Assembly (NCBI GenBank): GCA_016219645.1
Contig: JACRLR010000067.1
Location: forward strand, 98,241-162,240
DNA from: Nitrospirota bacterium
Lineage (GTDB): Bacteria > Nitrospirota > Nitrospiria > Nitrospirales > Nitrospiraceae
DNA: 64,000 nucleotides
Reading direction: 5' to 3'
The position numbers were made by a program, and so were the translations under genes. Position 1 is the stretch's first letter, and the number at the start of each line of letters is the position of its first letter. Below the pieces are notes generated by a model. It was not told the DNA's origin. It was given only the letters and a program-made list of their open reading frames with translations, and did no database searches. Shown here one piece after another: positions 8,601-17,048 of this stretch.

Positions 8601-9619
8601 AACGGTCCCGCATCCTCGTCCTGATGCATGAAGATTTGGTGCCGCCAGACTCCCTCAACGGGCAGGACGTGACCAGGGCTGAATGGAAGACGGAATACGA
8701 CGTAGTTTCTGCACTTCGCAAGCTCGGCCATGATGTGAAGCCGCTGGGGGTCAAGAGCGATCTGGGGGTGCTTCGATCGGCCATAGAGGATTGGAAACCG
8801 CACATCGCTTTCAATCTGTTGGAAGAATTCGATGGGGTGGCGGTCTATGACCAGAACGTCGTGTCGTATCTTGAATTGCTTCACGTACCCTATACCGGCT
8901 GTAACCCGCGTGGGTTGATGTTGGCGCGCGACAAGGTCCTCTCCAAGAAACTGTTCTCATTTCACCGAATCCCGTTCCCGGATTTCATGGTTGTGCCACA
9001 GGGACGGACGGTTAAACGGCCCAAGTGGCTGTCGTTCCCCTTAATTGTTAAATCGGTGACCGAGGAAGCTTCCCTGGGGATCTCTCAAGCGTCCATTGTC
9101 CAGGATGACGACAAGCTCAAGGAGCGAGTCGAATTCATTCACACGAGCATAGGAACCGGGGCCCTGATTGAACAGTACATCGAAGGGCGCGAACTGTATG
9201 TCGGGGTATTGGGCAATGGGCACGTACATGTCCTGCCGGTGTGGGAGTTGATGATGGATAAGCTGCCGGATGATGCCCGCCGGATTGCAACCGAACGAGT
9301 CAAATGGAGTCGTACGTATCAAGACAAGTATGGGATTCGTTCCGGTGAAGCCAGGAATCTTCCTGAAGGGAAAGCCGAAGAGATCCAACACCTCGCGAAA
9401 CGCGTCTACCGCGTACTAGGCCTGAGCGGTTATGCACGCATCGACGTCAGAATGGACGCAGAGGGGCACGTGTATGTGTTGGAAGCCAATCCGAACCCAC
9501 AGATCGCACACGATGAAGACTTTGCGGATTCAGCAGAGAAAGCCGGTTATGCCTATAAAGATTTGTTGCAAGAACTGCTGAACATCGGCCTTCGCTGGCG
9601 GCCGGCCAAGGCGGCCTAG
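8597..9619 (+). CDS. D-alanine--D-alanine ligase-like ATP-grasp enzyme
   Basis: ATP-grasp ligase of 340 residues. Visible features are an N-terminal domain with GVAVYDQNVVSYLELLHVPYTGCNP (split here as YLELLHVPYTGCNP, the Ddl-like segment), the ATP-binding part FPLIVKSVTEEASLGIS, LIEQYIEGRELYVGVLG, and the Mg site VYVLEANPNPQI near residue 300. It is shorter on canonical Ddl motifs and is not in a cell-wall cluster, so a true Ddl role is doubtful. Overlap with the metallopeptidase gene suggests a two-enzyme peptide-modifying pathway. Subcellular site: cytoplasm. Confidence 0.82.
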   Translation: MKRSRILVLMHEDLVPPDSLNGQDVTRAEWKTEYDVVSALRKLGHDVKPLGVKSDLGVLRSAIEDWKPHIAFNLLEEFDGVAVYDQNVVSYLELLHVPYTGCNPRGLMLARDKVLSKKLFSFHRIPFPDFMVVPQGRTVKRPKWLSFPLIVKSVTEEASLGISQASIVQDDDKLKERVEFIHTSIGTGALIEQYIEGRELYVGVLGNGHVHVLPVWELMMDKLPDDARRIATERVKWSRTYQDKYGIRSGEARNLPEGKAEEIQHLAKRVYRVLGLSGYARIDVRMDAEGHVYVLEANPNPQIAHDEDFADSAEKAGYAYKDLLQELLNIGLRWRPAKAA

Positions 9620-9660
9620 TTCCCACCTCACCCTCCTCGCTCAGATATTCCATCGTTCGA

Positions 9661-10230
9661 CTAGGGGCCGAAGCGGAAACCGAACAGCAGGGCTACATCG
9701 TTGTGGTCATTCTCCGGGAGTGATGGAGAGAGATCGATGTCGTGGAGATTGACGATTAATGTCGTAGCCAAGGCAAGATTGTGGGCTGCCTGGTACTCCA
9801 GTGTGAGACCGAGGGGGATATTCCAACTCGTGTCATTACGGTCGATGCGTCCAGGGCCGGTTCCCCGGTCCAGATCTGCGTGGATCAATCCAATCCCCGT
9901 GAAGGGCACCAGGTTGAATCCATTATTGAGACGAAAATGATAGCGAGCGACCCCGGCAAAAGAAATCTGGAACAGATCGCCAGTCGGAGAAATCTGCATC
10001 ATCGGTCCGACAGAGAAATTTCGATCAACGTAGTAGTCACCGTTGAATGCCATGGTGAACACGGTATCATCGACTGTTCCCGCCGTGAATCCCAGGTCGC
10101 TGCCGAATCCCCAGCGGTTTCCGTCAGCATGGGCCAGAGGTGCAGGTCCGACTGTGACTGCGGCTAAAATAGCCATCAGGCTGGCGGCACAAGTCCACCG
10201 TGATAATCTGGCAAAGGCCTGTCGAATCAT
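9661..10230 (-). CDS. Small outer-membrane beta-barrel protein
   Basis: The ATG at 10230 gives a 189-residue precursor with a signal peptide (MIRQAFARLSRWTCAASLMA, hydrophobic core, cleavage near AHA-DG). The mature part is built of alternating short beta strands (GSDLGFTAGTVDDTVFTMA, YYVDRNFSVGPMMQI, NGFNLVPFTGIGLIHADL) and ends in FGFRFGP, the aromatic C-terminal strand expected for BamA-inserted barrels. An eight-stranded barrel is likely. Function is not recognisable. Convergent with the ATP-grasp gene. Confidence 0.7.
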   Translation of the reverse strand: MIRQAFARLSRWTCAASLMAILAAVTVGPAPLAHADGNRWGFGSDLGFTAGTVDDTVFTMAFNGDYYVDRNFSVGPMMQISPTGDLFQISFAGVARYHFRLNNGFNLVPFTGIGLIHADLDRGTGPGRIDRNDTSWNIPLGLTLEYQAAHNLALATTLIVNLHDIDLSPSLPENDHNDVALLFGFRFGP

Positions 10231-10328
10231 CCGGCGGACTGTAACACAGGGGGTCAGTACGGACAAGTCGTTTGAGCCTGATGGCATGAGTAGGGTATTC
10301 TCTCCGGCCCTGGGGAGCGGAGAGAAGC

Positions 10329-10823
10329 ATGTCAACCAACTCGATGACGCCGAGGCAAGCTGCGGTAGCCCTGGTCGCAGCCATGCCGATCGGCGTGTCT
10401 GTCCAGCAGCTGGAAGAATATGGGATCGAGGCGACGACGGAGCAGGCGCAGGCGATTACGCAAGAAGTGCTTTCATTGAACCTATTTTGGATCTTCGCCG
10501 CTATTGACGCGCATATCCCTCAAAAATATCAGTCTGCGATTTCTGAACTCATCATGGATGCAATGGAAACAGGATGGGGGACAACCCTTCCTGTCGGTTC
10601 AGCCAACTGGACCGTCTATCTCGACCAATGGCAGAACCGTCGTCGGAGGTATAGTCGCTTAGTTGAAGAGGGGGTAAGCCCACTTGCGGTAAGTGCAGAA
10701 GCAGCTACGCTGATGGAGGAGAATCACTTGATCAGAGAAGCAGAACGGCATAACCTGTTAATTCTACTGATCGATTTCGTTCCGGTCGACAGCTACGGTC
10801 AGTTACTGGAAGATGTCGGATAA
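10329..10823 (+). CDS. Hypothetical protein, 164 aa
   Basis: Not recognised. A good ribosome binding site (GGGGAGCGGAGAG) precedes the ATG. The product is soluble-looking and helical, with a QAAVALVAAMPIGVSVQQLE N-terminal helix, a central NLFWIFAAIDAHIP, and two acidic helices at the end. No signal peptide or cysteine motif. It lies divergent from the barrel gene and convergent with gpmA, so there is no operon partner to suggest a role. Confidence 0.65.
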   Translation: MSTNSMTPRQAAVALVAAMPIGVSVQQLEEYGIEATTEQAQAITQEVLSLNLFWIFAAIDAHIPQKYQSAISELIMDAMETGWGTTLPVGSANWTVYLDQWQNRRRRYSRLVEEGVSPLAVSAEAATLMEENHLIREAERHNLLILLIDFVPVDSYGQLLEDVG

Positions 10824-10836
10824 TCTGCTAGGCCTG

Positions 10837-11442
10837 TCAGAGGTAACGGTGGTCGACGATCTTCCCTGTCTCGTCCATCTCATAGAGCAATGGCGCACCG
10901 GTTGGGATATTCAATTCCAGCACTTGCTCTCGCGAGAGCTGTTCTAACTCCATGACCAAGGCCCGTAAGCTGTTTCCGTGTGCCGCGACGAGGATTGTTT
11001 CCCCCTTCAAGAGATAGGGCTTGATGGCCTGTTCATAGTAGGGCAACGTTCGCTCAGCCGTGTCTTTCAGGCTTTCCCCTCCCGGCGGACGCACGTCATA
11101 GCTCCGCCGCCAGATCTTCACCTGCGCCTCGCCGTATTTCGTGGCGGTCTCATCCTTGTTCAATCCCTGTAGGTCACCGTACATCCGTTCATTGAGGGCC
11201 TTGTCCTTCTCGATAGGGATGTTCGGCTGACCGACCGCATCGAGTACCAGCCGGAGGGTTTCATTTGCGCGCTGAAGCACGGAGGTAAAGGCCCGATCGA
11301 AGGTAAAATTCCGGAGTTTAATTCCCGCGTTCTTGGCCTCCTCAATGCCTCGCGCAGACAGGGGCACGTCGACCCAGCCGGTGAAACGATTCTCCAAGTT
11401 CCATTGTGATTCGCCGTGACGAAGCAGGACCAATCGAGCCAT
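10837..11442 (-). CDS. gpmA: 2,3-bisphosphoglycerate-dependent phosphoglycerate mutase
   Basis: Glycolytic/gluconeogenic interconversion of 3- and 2-phosphoglycerate. MARLVLLRHGESQWNLENRF carries the phospho-accepting histidine; the second histidine is in LVAAHGNSLRALV. Start at 11442 is preferred over the longer frame because GGAGG lies nine bases upstream. 201 residues is shorter than enteric GpmA (about 250) and resembles the compact dPGM forms. Confidence 0.9.
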   Translation of the reverse strand: MARLVLLRHGESQWNLENRFTGWVDVPLSARGIEEAKNAGIKLRNFTFDRAFTSVLQRANETLRLVLDAVGQPNIPIEKDKALNERMYGDLQGLNKDETATKYGEAQVKIWRRSYDVRPPGGESLKDTAERTLPYYEQAIKPYLLKGETILVAAHGNSLRALVMELEQLSREQVLELNIPTGAPLLYEMDETGKIVDHRYL

Positions 11443-11628
11443 ATCCAGTGCCTCCATGATCACGTGACAAGGTTGAATATCCGCCACAGGATAAACGATC
11501 AGCACAGGAAGTGAAAGAGCGGGAGAGGAGGATGCGTGCGGTAGGGGTCAGGGGAGCCTTGCGAGGTCGACGTCTCATTGACCTCACTCACGATTTCACG
11601 AAAGGAGACCAGCGAGACATTTTCCCTG

Positions 11629-11659
11629 TTGACTCTGTTCTAACTAGGACTATTATAAT
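11629..11659 (+). promoter_or_regulatory. Sigma-70-type promoter
   Basis: TTGACT at 11629-11634 is followed by TATTAT after 16 bp and an overlapping perfect TATAAT after 19 bp. It lies 70 bp before the NmrA-like gene. The long 5' gap before it (11443-11628) contains only an unconvincing small frame. Confidence 0.6.
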
Positions 11660-11728
11660 AGGGCGTGGTAGGGTGGTACCGAGGTCATTAGGGTAATGTG
11701 ATCAGGCAGCCGGAGGGGAGAATTCACC

Positions 11729-12586
11729 ATGTTTGTCGTACTCGGTGCAACGGGGCATACCGGATCGGTGGTCGCGGAGACATTGCTGGCTCGTAAGCAG
11801 CCGGTGCGTGTCGTCGTGCGTTCGGCTGACAAGGGCGCTTCATGGAAAGCGAAGGGTGCGGAAGTCGCAATCGCGTCGCTCGATGATGTGCCGGCTTTGA
11901 CCAAAGCTTTTCAAGGGGCAGTGGGGTTGTACCTCCTGGTCCCTCCGAACTATGGAGCCACAGCCTGGCTTGCAGCGCAACGTCAACGCATGGATCAGGC
12001 GGCAGAAGCGGTGAAGACCAGCGGGATTTCGCACGTCGTCTTCTTGTCGTCCATCGGCGGACAGATTCCGGAAGGCACTGGTCCCATTCGGGCTGCTCGA
12101 TACGGTGAGCAGAAGTTGGCAACCGTGGCGCAGAACCTGACGATCCTACGCCCTTGCTATTTCATGGAAAACTGGGCTCCCGGGATTGGTATGGCCAGAG
12201 GCCAAGGTGTGCTGCTCACATTCATTGCACCAGAAGGCAAGATTCCGATGATCTCAACGAAGGACATCGGGAGAGTGGGAGCGGAATATTTGATCACGGG
12301 CGGCAAGGGCAAGCAGATTGTAGAACTCGCCGGACCGGAAGAATATAGTCCAGGACAAGCGGCCGCTACGCTCAGTCAGATCTTGGGGAAAGCTGTGTCG
12401 GCTCAGCTTGCGCCATTGAGCACCGTGGTGCCGACGTTCACATCATTCGGCTTTTCCGATGAAGCGGCAAAGCTTTTCGAGGAGATGTATACATCATTCT
12501 CCAAGGGGACGATCGGGTACGAACAGCCTGCGTCGCTTGTGCGCGGGACTGTCATACTGTCTGAAGCATTGCGAGGAATGGTCTAA
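11729..12586 (+). CDS. NmrA-like NAD(P)-binding protein
   Basis: Rossmann-fold protein of the atypical SDR group. The dinucleotide-binding loop is MFVVLGATGHTGSVVAE at the very start, followed by RVVVRSADK that selects the cofactor phosphate. The Tyr/Lys catalytic pair of classical SDRs is not obvious; PCYFMENWAPGI is typical of NmrA/azoreductase-like members. 285 residues, ribosome binding site GGAGGGGAG. It is 15 bp upstream of the pirin gene, so the two form a pair, perhaps sensing or reducing quinone-like compounds. Confidence 0.85.
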   Translation: MFVVLGATGHTGSVVAETLLARKQPVRVVVRSADKGASWKAKGAEVAIASLDDVPALTKAFQGAVGLYLLVPPNYGATAWLAAQRQRMDQAAEAVKTSGISHVVFLSSIGGQIPEGTGPIRAARYGEQKLATVAQNLTILRPCYFMENWAPGIGMARGQGVLLTFIAPEGKIPMISTKDIGRVGAEYLITGGKGKQIVELAGPEEYSPGQAAATLSQILGKAVSAQLAPLSTVVPTFTSFGFSDEAAKLFEEMYTSFSKGTIGYEQPASLVRGTVILSEALRGMV

Positions 12587-12601
12587 GGAAGGAGGCCGAT
12601 C

Positions 12602-13486
12602 ATGACTACAGTGACGATGATCGCCAAAGACATTCTGGGTGTCTATCAGCCTGGCTCGACACATATGGTCGGAGACGGCTTTCCGGTACGCAACCTCTTT
12701 CCTAGCAACGACCTCGATCGCGAGGTGAGCCCTTTTCTCATGCTGGACTATGCGGGGCCGCAGTATTTTTCGCCCACAGACCATCCGCGTGGTGTGGGAG
12801 AGCACCCGCACCGCGGATTTGAAACAGTGACGATTGTCTATGAGGGTGTCGTGGCCCATCGAGATTCGGCTGGAAATGCCGGCGTGATTGGTCCGGGTGA
12901 CGTGCAATGGATGACCGCTGCATCCGGGATTGTCCATGAAGAGTTTCACGAAAAAGAGTTCGCCAAGAAGGGCGGCACCTTGCATGCCATCCAATTGTGG
13001 GTCAACTTGCCGCGTGCATCCAAAATGTCGGCGCCCGGTTATCAGACCATTCTCAATGCCGACATTCCGTCAATCGACCTCGGGGGTGGAGAGTTACGGG
13101 TGATCGCAGGATCATTCCAAGGACGGAAGGGACCGGCTCACACATTTACACCTATCCAGCTGTACGACATTCAGCTGAAAGCAAGGTCTCGCGCGTCGCT
13201 GGCATCGCCGGACGGACATAATACCTCGATCTTCGTCTTGCAGGGAGCGGTCTCTGTCAATGGATCGCCACAGGCAGGAGAAGCCGAGCTGATCGTCTGT
13301 TCACGCAATGGGTCGCAGGTGACGATCGAAGCACAAGAGGGCAGTCGGCTTTTGATCATGAGTGGGGAGCCCATTGAGGAACCGATCGCGCGCTATGGCC
13401 CCTTTGTCATGAACACGAAAGCCGAGTTGGTTCAGGCGGTGCAAGACTATCAGGCCGGCAAAATGGGACACTTGGCAGGACGCTGA
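12602..13486 (+). CDS. Pirin family protein
   Basis: Bicupin of the pirin family; members act as quercetin dioxygenases or redox-dependent regulators. The N-terminal cupin carries the metal histidines in GVGEHPHRGFETVTIVYEG and in GIVHEEFHEK; the C-terminal cupin ends with LLIMSGEPIEEPIARYGPFVMN, a strongly conserved pirin signature. Strong ribosome binding site AAGGAAGGAGG. 294 residues, full length. The stop is followed directly by a palindromic repeat. Confidence 0.93.
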   Translation: MTTVTMIAKDILGVYQPGSTHMVGDGFPVRNLFPSNDLDREVSPFLMLDYAGPQYFSPTDHPRGVGEHPHRGFETVTIVYEGVVAHRDSAGNAGVIGPGDVQWMTAASGIVHEEFHEKEFAKKGGTLHAIQLWVNLPRASKMSAPGYQTILNADIPSIDLGGGELRVIAGSFQGRKGPAHTFTPIQLYDIQLKARSRASLASPDGHNTSIFVLQGAVSVNGSPQAGEAELIVCSRNGSQVTIEAQEGSRLLIMSGEPIEEPIARYGPFVMNTKAELVQAVQDYQAGKMGHLAGR

Positions 13487-13558
13487 AACAGCCGGGCAGC
13501 AGGGGGAATGGCCCGGCGAGCCCTCTGTGCTCGCGCAACGCGCCCTCGGAAGGAGAGA

Positions 13559-13656
13559 CAGGGAGCCACCAGACCATCCTTCTTGCTCGCAGAACGCGCA
13601 CGATGAAACGGTGCTCGTTCGATGTGCGCAGTGAACGACAGTCTGGTGGCTCCCTG
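13559..13656. repeat. MITE-like repeat, core copy (R1)
   Basis: A perfect 16-bp inverted repeat (CAGGGAGCCACCAGAC and its complement) encloses a core containing CACGATGAAACGGTGCTCG and TTCGATGTGCGCAGT, the same core seen in the copies at about 19050, 45690 and 57150. The outer GGATGCTCAAAAAG-type ends are missing here, so this is a core-only member between the pirin and FrnE-like genes. Confidence 0.65.
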
Positions 13657-13676
13657 AAGAGAAAGTTCGAGATATC

Positions 13677-14330
13677 ATGGAGAAACCGTTCACGAATATC
13701 TCGATCGAGATCTATTCCGATGTCATTTGCCCTTGGTGCTATGTTGGGAAACGTCGGCTTGAACGGGCATTGGGTCAATTAAGAGATAGGGCACAGGCGC
13801 AGATCGACTGGCGACCCTTTCAGTTGAATCCGACGATGCCGCTCGATGGAATCGATCGGACCGCCTATCTGAAGGCCAAGTTCGGGAGCTTGGAGAATTT
13901 TGGGCGGATGAAAGAGCAGCTCCTCGCTGCCGGCGAAGAGGATGAGCTTCCCTTTGCCTTCGACAAGATTCAACGTACACCAAACACCTTTGCAGCCCAT
14001 CGGCTGGTCTGGTATGCAGCGCAGCAGGGGAAACAGGACCAAGTGGTGGAGGCGCTCTTTTGTGCGTATTTTCTCGAAGGTAAGAACATCGGTGACGTGA
14101 AGACCCTTGTGCGCGTCGCTGGCGAAGCCGGATTGGATCGAACAGAAACAGAACATTTTCTGGCAAGCGACAACGGCACGGTTGAGGTCGAGGGTGAAGA
14201 AGCAGTGGGTCGTCGGCTGGGTATCCGAGGAGTACCCTACTTTGTCTTCAACGGCCGTATATCAATCTCTGGAGCTCAACCTCCGGATATCATTGTGTCT
14301 GCCATTCAGCAGGCGGAGAAAGAAATCTAG
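13677..14330 (+). CDS. DsbA-family oxidoreductase, FrnE-like
   Basis: Thioredoxin-fold protein with an alpha-helical insertion. The active site CPWC lies near residue 19 in SDVICPWCYVGKRRLERAL; the cis-proline loop is RGVPYFVFNG near residue 190. There is no signal peptide, so it should be cytoplasmic like FrnE and 2-hydroxychromene-2-carboxylate isomerase relatives, not a periplasmic DsbA. 217 residues. Lies between two palindromic repeats and follows the pirin gene by about 190 bp. Confidence 0.88.
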   Translation: MEKPFTNISIEIYSDVICPWCYVGKRRLERALGQLRDRAQAQIDWRPFQLNPTMPLDGIDRTAYLKAKFGSLENFGRMKEQLLAAGEEDELPFAFDKIQRTPNTFAAHRLVWYAAQQGKQDQVVEALFCAYFLEGKNIGDVKTLVRVAGEAGLDRTETEHFLASDNGTVEVEGEEAVGRRLGIRGVPYFVFNGRISISGAQPPDIIVSAIQQAEKEI

Positions 14331-14400
14331 CAGGCCATGGAAGAACACAGCCTTAGACAGCACGCTATTTTCTATTGGTGCCGATCTCGACATAGCTGCA

Positions 14401-14635
14401 GGCTGTTCAAAAAGACCGTCCAGCAAGGCCGCAGGCGGAGCAAGAACCAGAGGCGTACCCTCAGGGGCGCACGGTGCGACGAATAAGGAGCACCATGTCT
14501 GTGCGCGCCGCCGAGTCGGTGAGGCGGCCGGGTCCCCGTTGAGGATTCTTGCGAGCTAAGAACGATGCATGGGGAAAAGCGCGTCTTGGCGCGCCGGGGT
14601 TGGGCGGGTGAGAAGAGCAGCTTTTTCAACAGCCT
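14401..14635. repeat. MITE-like repeat (R2)
   Basis: Ends AGGCTGTTCAAAAAG (14401-14415) and CTTTTTCAACAGCCT (14621-14635) are inverted with one mismatch. Inside are CCGTCCAGCAAGGCCGCAG on the left and GGGTTGGGCGGGTGAGAAG on the right, both shared with other copies. It fills most of the 323-bp gap between the FrnE-like and VOC genes; no gene is supported in this gap. Confidence 0.75.
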
Positions 14636-14653
14636 GTTAGAAAAGGAAGGAGC

Positions 14654-15091
14654 ATGATGGGAGTCCAAGTCTACGGATGTAATCACATCGTGATCGAAGT
14701 GACCGACGCCAAGAAAGCCGTGAAGTTCTATCAGGACGTGTTCGGCCTGAAGATGCTTCGTGGCGGGGAAGGCGCGGCCTGGTGCAAGCTTGGGGAGCAT
14801 CAATTCATGGCGATTTTTGAAGTCGACAAGCTGCAACCGGACCGCGTGAAACATTTCGGCTTGATGGTCCGTGATGCCGCTCAGATCAAAGAGGTGCGAC
14901 AGAAACTCACGAAAAAGTACAAACTCACAATGCAGCCCAATTTCCGTTGCGATTTCCGCGACCCCTGGGGAAATCGCATTCAGGTCGGCGATCTCAGCGA
15001 TGAATCGCTGGTCTGGCTCCTCCCTTATCAGGAAGTGCAGAAAGCCGGGATTACCTTTGCTAACACCGCTCGAAAGGAGAAGAAGTCATGA
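14654..15091 (+). CDS. VOC family protein (glyoxalase/dioxygenase fold)
   Basis: 145-residue vicinal-oxygen-chelate protein. YGCNHIVIEVTDAKKAVKFY is the first beta-alpha-beta unit with a metal-ligand histidine; the second unit contains HFGLMVRD and DPWGNRIQVGD. Ribosome binding site GGAAGGAG precedes two adjacent ATGs (14654 and 14657). Its stop overlaps the next ATG by 4 bp, so it is coupled with the NTF2-like gene. Substrate unknown; the surrounding genes suggest handling of reactive small molecules. Confidence 0.85.
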   Translation: MMGVQVYGCNHIVIEVTDAKKAVKFYQDVFGLKMLRGGEGAAWCKLGEHQFMAIFEVDKLQPDRVKHFGLMVRDAAQIKEVRQKLTKKYKLTMQPNFRCDFRDPWGNRIQVGDLSDESLVWLLPYQEVQKAGITFANTARKEKKS

Positions 15092-15459
15092 GCACACTTA
15101 ATTTGCAACAGCGATTGAATGATTTGTTCGGCTACATTCGTCAAGGCAAAATCATTGAGGCCATGAGTGAGTTCTACGACAAGGATGTGAAGATGCAGGA
15201 TAATGCCAATCCTCCAACCGTCGGTCAGGCCGCCAATATTGAACGCGAAAAGCAGTTCTTGAGCGGGGTCAAGGAATGGAAAGGGTTCAATGTGACGGCC
15301 TCGGCTGTGGGAGACGACGTGACGTTCTACGAATGCAGCCTGGACTTCATCGCCACCAGCGGACAGCCGGTGCATATGGAGCAGGTCGTCGTGGCTAGGT
15401 GGAAGAACGGCAAGATCGTGCAGGAGCGGTTTTATTACGACACCGGCGCGAGCAAGTAA
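15088..15459 (+). CDS. NTF2-like / SnoaL-like protein
   Basis: 123-residue cone-fold protein: an N-terminal helix pair (QRLNDLFGYIRQGKIIEAMS), EFYDKDVKMQDNANPP, and a beta sheet ending in VVARWKNGKIVQERFYYD, the SnoaL/KSI pattern. Such proteins bind hydrophobic ligands or act as isomerases and cyclases; none of the residues seen decides between these. Translationally coupled to the upstream VOC gene and 33 bp before the Rieske fusion. Confidence 0.8.
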   Translation: MSTLNLQQRLNDLFGYIRQGKIIEAMSEFYDKDVKMQDNANPPTVGQAANIEREKQFLSGVKEWKGFNVTASAVGDDVTFYECSLDFIATSGQPVHMEQVVVARWKNGKIVQERFYYDTGASK

Positions 15460-15492
15460 GGCATCATGACTTCATCTTAGAAGGAGCCTCTC

Positions 15493-16599
15493 ATGCCGGA
15501 TACACAATGGACTGACGTCGGAAATGTCGAGGAGCTGAGGGAAAAGCCGGTGCAAGAAGTTCTACTCGGGAAGACGACGATCGCCCTGACGTACAAGGGA
15601 GGCTCCTTTGGCGCTATCTCCGGTGTCTGTAATCATGTCGGGGGCCCGTTGGGTGAAGGCACACTCGACGGCGACTATGTCGTCTGTCCCTGGCACTACT
15701 GGAAGTTCCATCACAAGACCGGTCGAGGGGAAGCAGGGTACGAACAGGATCAGGTTCCGAGCTATGCCACAAAGATCGAGAACGGACGACTCTATGTCGA
15801 TCTATCATCAGCCACGAAGCGGAAGAAGCAGTCCCATAAACCCCATCCACTCGCACGTCCGGTGTTGCGTCAGGCAGGTCCGATCCGCGTCGTGGGGATC
15901 TCGACGACGGCGATGACCACGGAACATCCACGATATAGTACCTCTGACGCGATGCTGGAAGTTGCCCTTGACCATGCCCGAAGCGCGCTCAAACTAGAGA
16001 CGCAATGCATCAAGCTCCGCGAGTTGAACTTTCGCACTTGTGAAGGTTTCTATTCGAAATCAGCGCAGGCCTGTACCTGGCCCTGCTCGATCACGCAAAT
16101 GGGCCCGATCGATCAGCTCGATCGTGTGTACGAGGCCATCGTGCATTGGGCCGATGTGATTCTGATTTCAACCCCGATTCGCTGGGGCAACGCGAGCAGC
16201 CTCTATTACAAGATGGTCGAGCGGATGAACTGCATCCAGAATCAGGAGACCATCGCGAACAGACATTTGCTGAAGAATAAGGTCGCCGCGTTTATTGTCA
16301 TGGGTGGGCAAGATAATGTCCAAGGTGTGGTCGGGCAGCTCATGACCTTTTTCGCGGAAGTCGGTTGCCAGTTCCCGCAGTTTCCATTCATCGCTCATTC
16401 GCGAGGCTGGAGCGCAGAGGACATGGAACGGAACGTCAGCGAGGTGCAGAACAGCCGGGAATTGCGTGAAGGGGCACAGGAACTCGTTGCACGAGCCGCA
16501 GACATGGCGAAACTCATGGTCGGCGGTCAGATTCCAGAGCATCCACTCGCCCGTGGTGGCCGCAAGGCGCATCAACTCGATAGTGAGCCGACCGGCTAA
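15493..16599 (+). CDS. Rieske [2Fe-2S] - NAD(P)H:FMN reductase fusion
   Basis: A 368-residue two-domain protein. Residues 5-105 form a ferredoxin-type Rieske domain with ligands C46-x-H48 (CNHVGGPLG) and C65-x2-H68 (CPWHYWKF). After a basic linker (KRKKQSHKPHP), residues about 131-350 form a flavodoxin-like FMN reductase: IRVVGISTT, a TPIRWGNASSLYYKMVERM FMN-binding segment, and AAFIVMGGQDNVQG. An extra cysteine pair C194-x3-C198 (ACTWPC) lies in the flavin domain. This arrangement would pass electrons between FMN and an iron-sulfur centre in one chain. Ribosome binding site AGAAGGAG. Soluble, cytoplasmic. Partner oxygenase not seen. Confidence 0.88.
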   Translation: MPDTQWTDVGNVEELREKPVQEVLLGKTTIALTYKGGSFGAISGVCNHVGGPLGEGTLDGDYVVCPWHYWKFHHKTGRGEAGYEQDQVPSYATKIENGRLYVDLSSATKRKKQSHKPHPLARPVLRQAGPIRVVGISTTAMTTEHPRYSTSDAMLEVALDHARSALKLETQCIKLRELNFRTCEGFYSKSAQACTWPCSITQMGPIDQLDRVYEAIVHWADVILISTPIRWGNASSLYYKMVERMNCIQNQETIANRHLLKNKVAAFIVMGGQDNVQGVVGQLMTFFAEVGCQFPQFPFIAHSRGWSAEDMERNVSEVQNSRELREGAQELVARAADMAKLMVGGQIPEHPLARGGRKAHQLDSEPTG

Positions 16600-16629
16600 T
16601 GGTCGTGTGACCTATGGGGAGATTGGATC

Positions 16630-17043
16630 ATGCCGGAGCGAGGTCACAGGGACGCGCATCTCGATCATCTATTTCAGGCGCTGCTTCGTCTGCACAAAGC
16701 CTTGCTGGACGACGAACGGATATCCTATGAGCGTGTGCATGGGCGTATCCCATCCAATGGAGCGTTTTTGCAGCTGGTGCTGGGGGATGCGTGGTTTGCC
16801 TGGTTGCGCCCGCTGTCGCAATTGACGGTCAAGCTCGATGAACTGATGGAAGAAGGCGGGGCATCGTCACGTACGAACATCATTGCTCTGCTCACGTCGG
16901 CCCGGACGCTGCTGACACCCACTGAAGAGGGAGAGGGGTTTGGTAAGCAGTATTACGATGCGCTGCAACGAGAGCCCGACGTCGTGCTGGCACACGCGGC
17001 CGTCACGGCGCTACTCCGGCAGTCGTTGTCCAACAAGGAGTGA
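16630..17043 (+). CDS. Hypothetical helical protein, 137 aa
   Basis: Not recognised. Almost entirely helical (DHLFQALLRLHKALLDDE, AFLQLVLGDAWFAWLRPLS, LSQLTVKLDELMEE), without cysteines, signal peptide or membrane segment. It sits inside the VOC-NTF2-Rieske cluster, 30 bp after the Rieske fusion and touching the next VOC gene, so co-expression is very likely. A small four-helix protein is the most that can be said. Confidence 0.7.
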   Translation: MPERGHRDAHLDHLFQALLRLHKALLDDERISYERVHGRIPSNGAFLQLVLGDAWFAWLRPLSQLTVKLDELMEEGGASSRTNIIALLTSARTLLTPTEEGEGFGKQYYDALQREPDVVLAHAAVTALLRQSLSNKE

Positions 17044-17048
17044 TTCAG

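Noticed and set aside
8597..9619. Assigning ddl to the ATP-grasp gene
   Set aside because: It is paired with a metallopeptidase outside any cell-wall cluster, so D-Ala-D-Ala ligation cannot be assumed.
11511..11696. 61-codon frame before the NmrA-like gene
   Set aside because: It runs through the sigma-70 promoter and has a basic, featureless translation.
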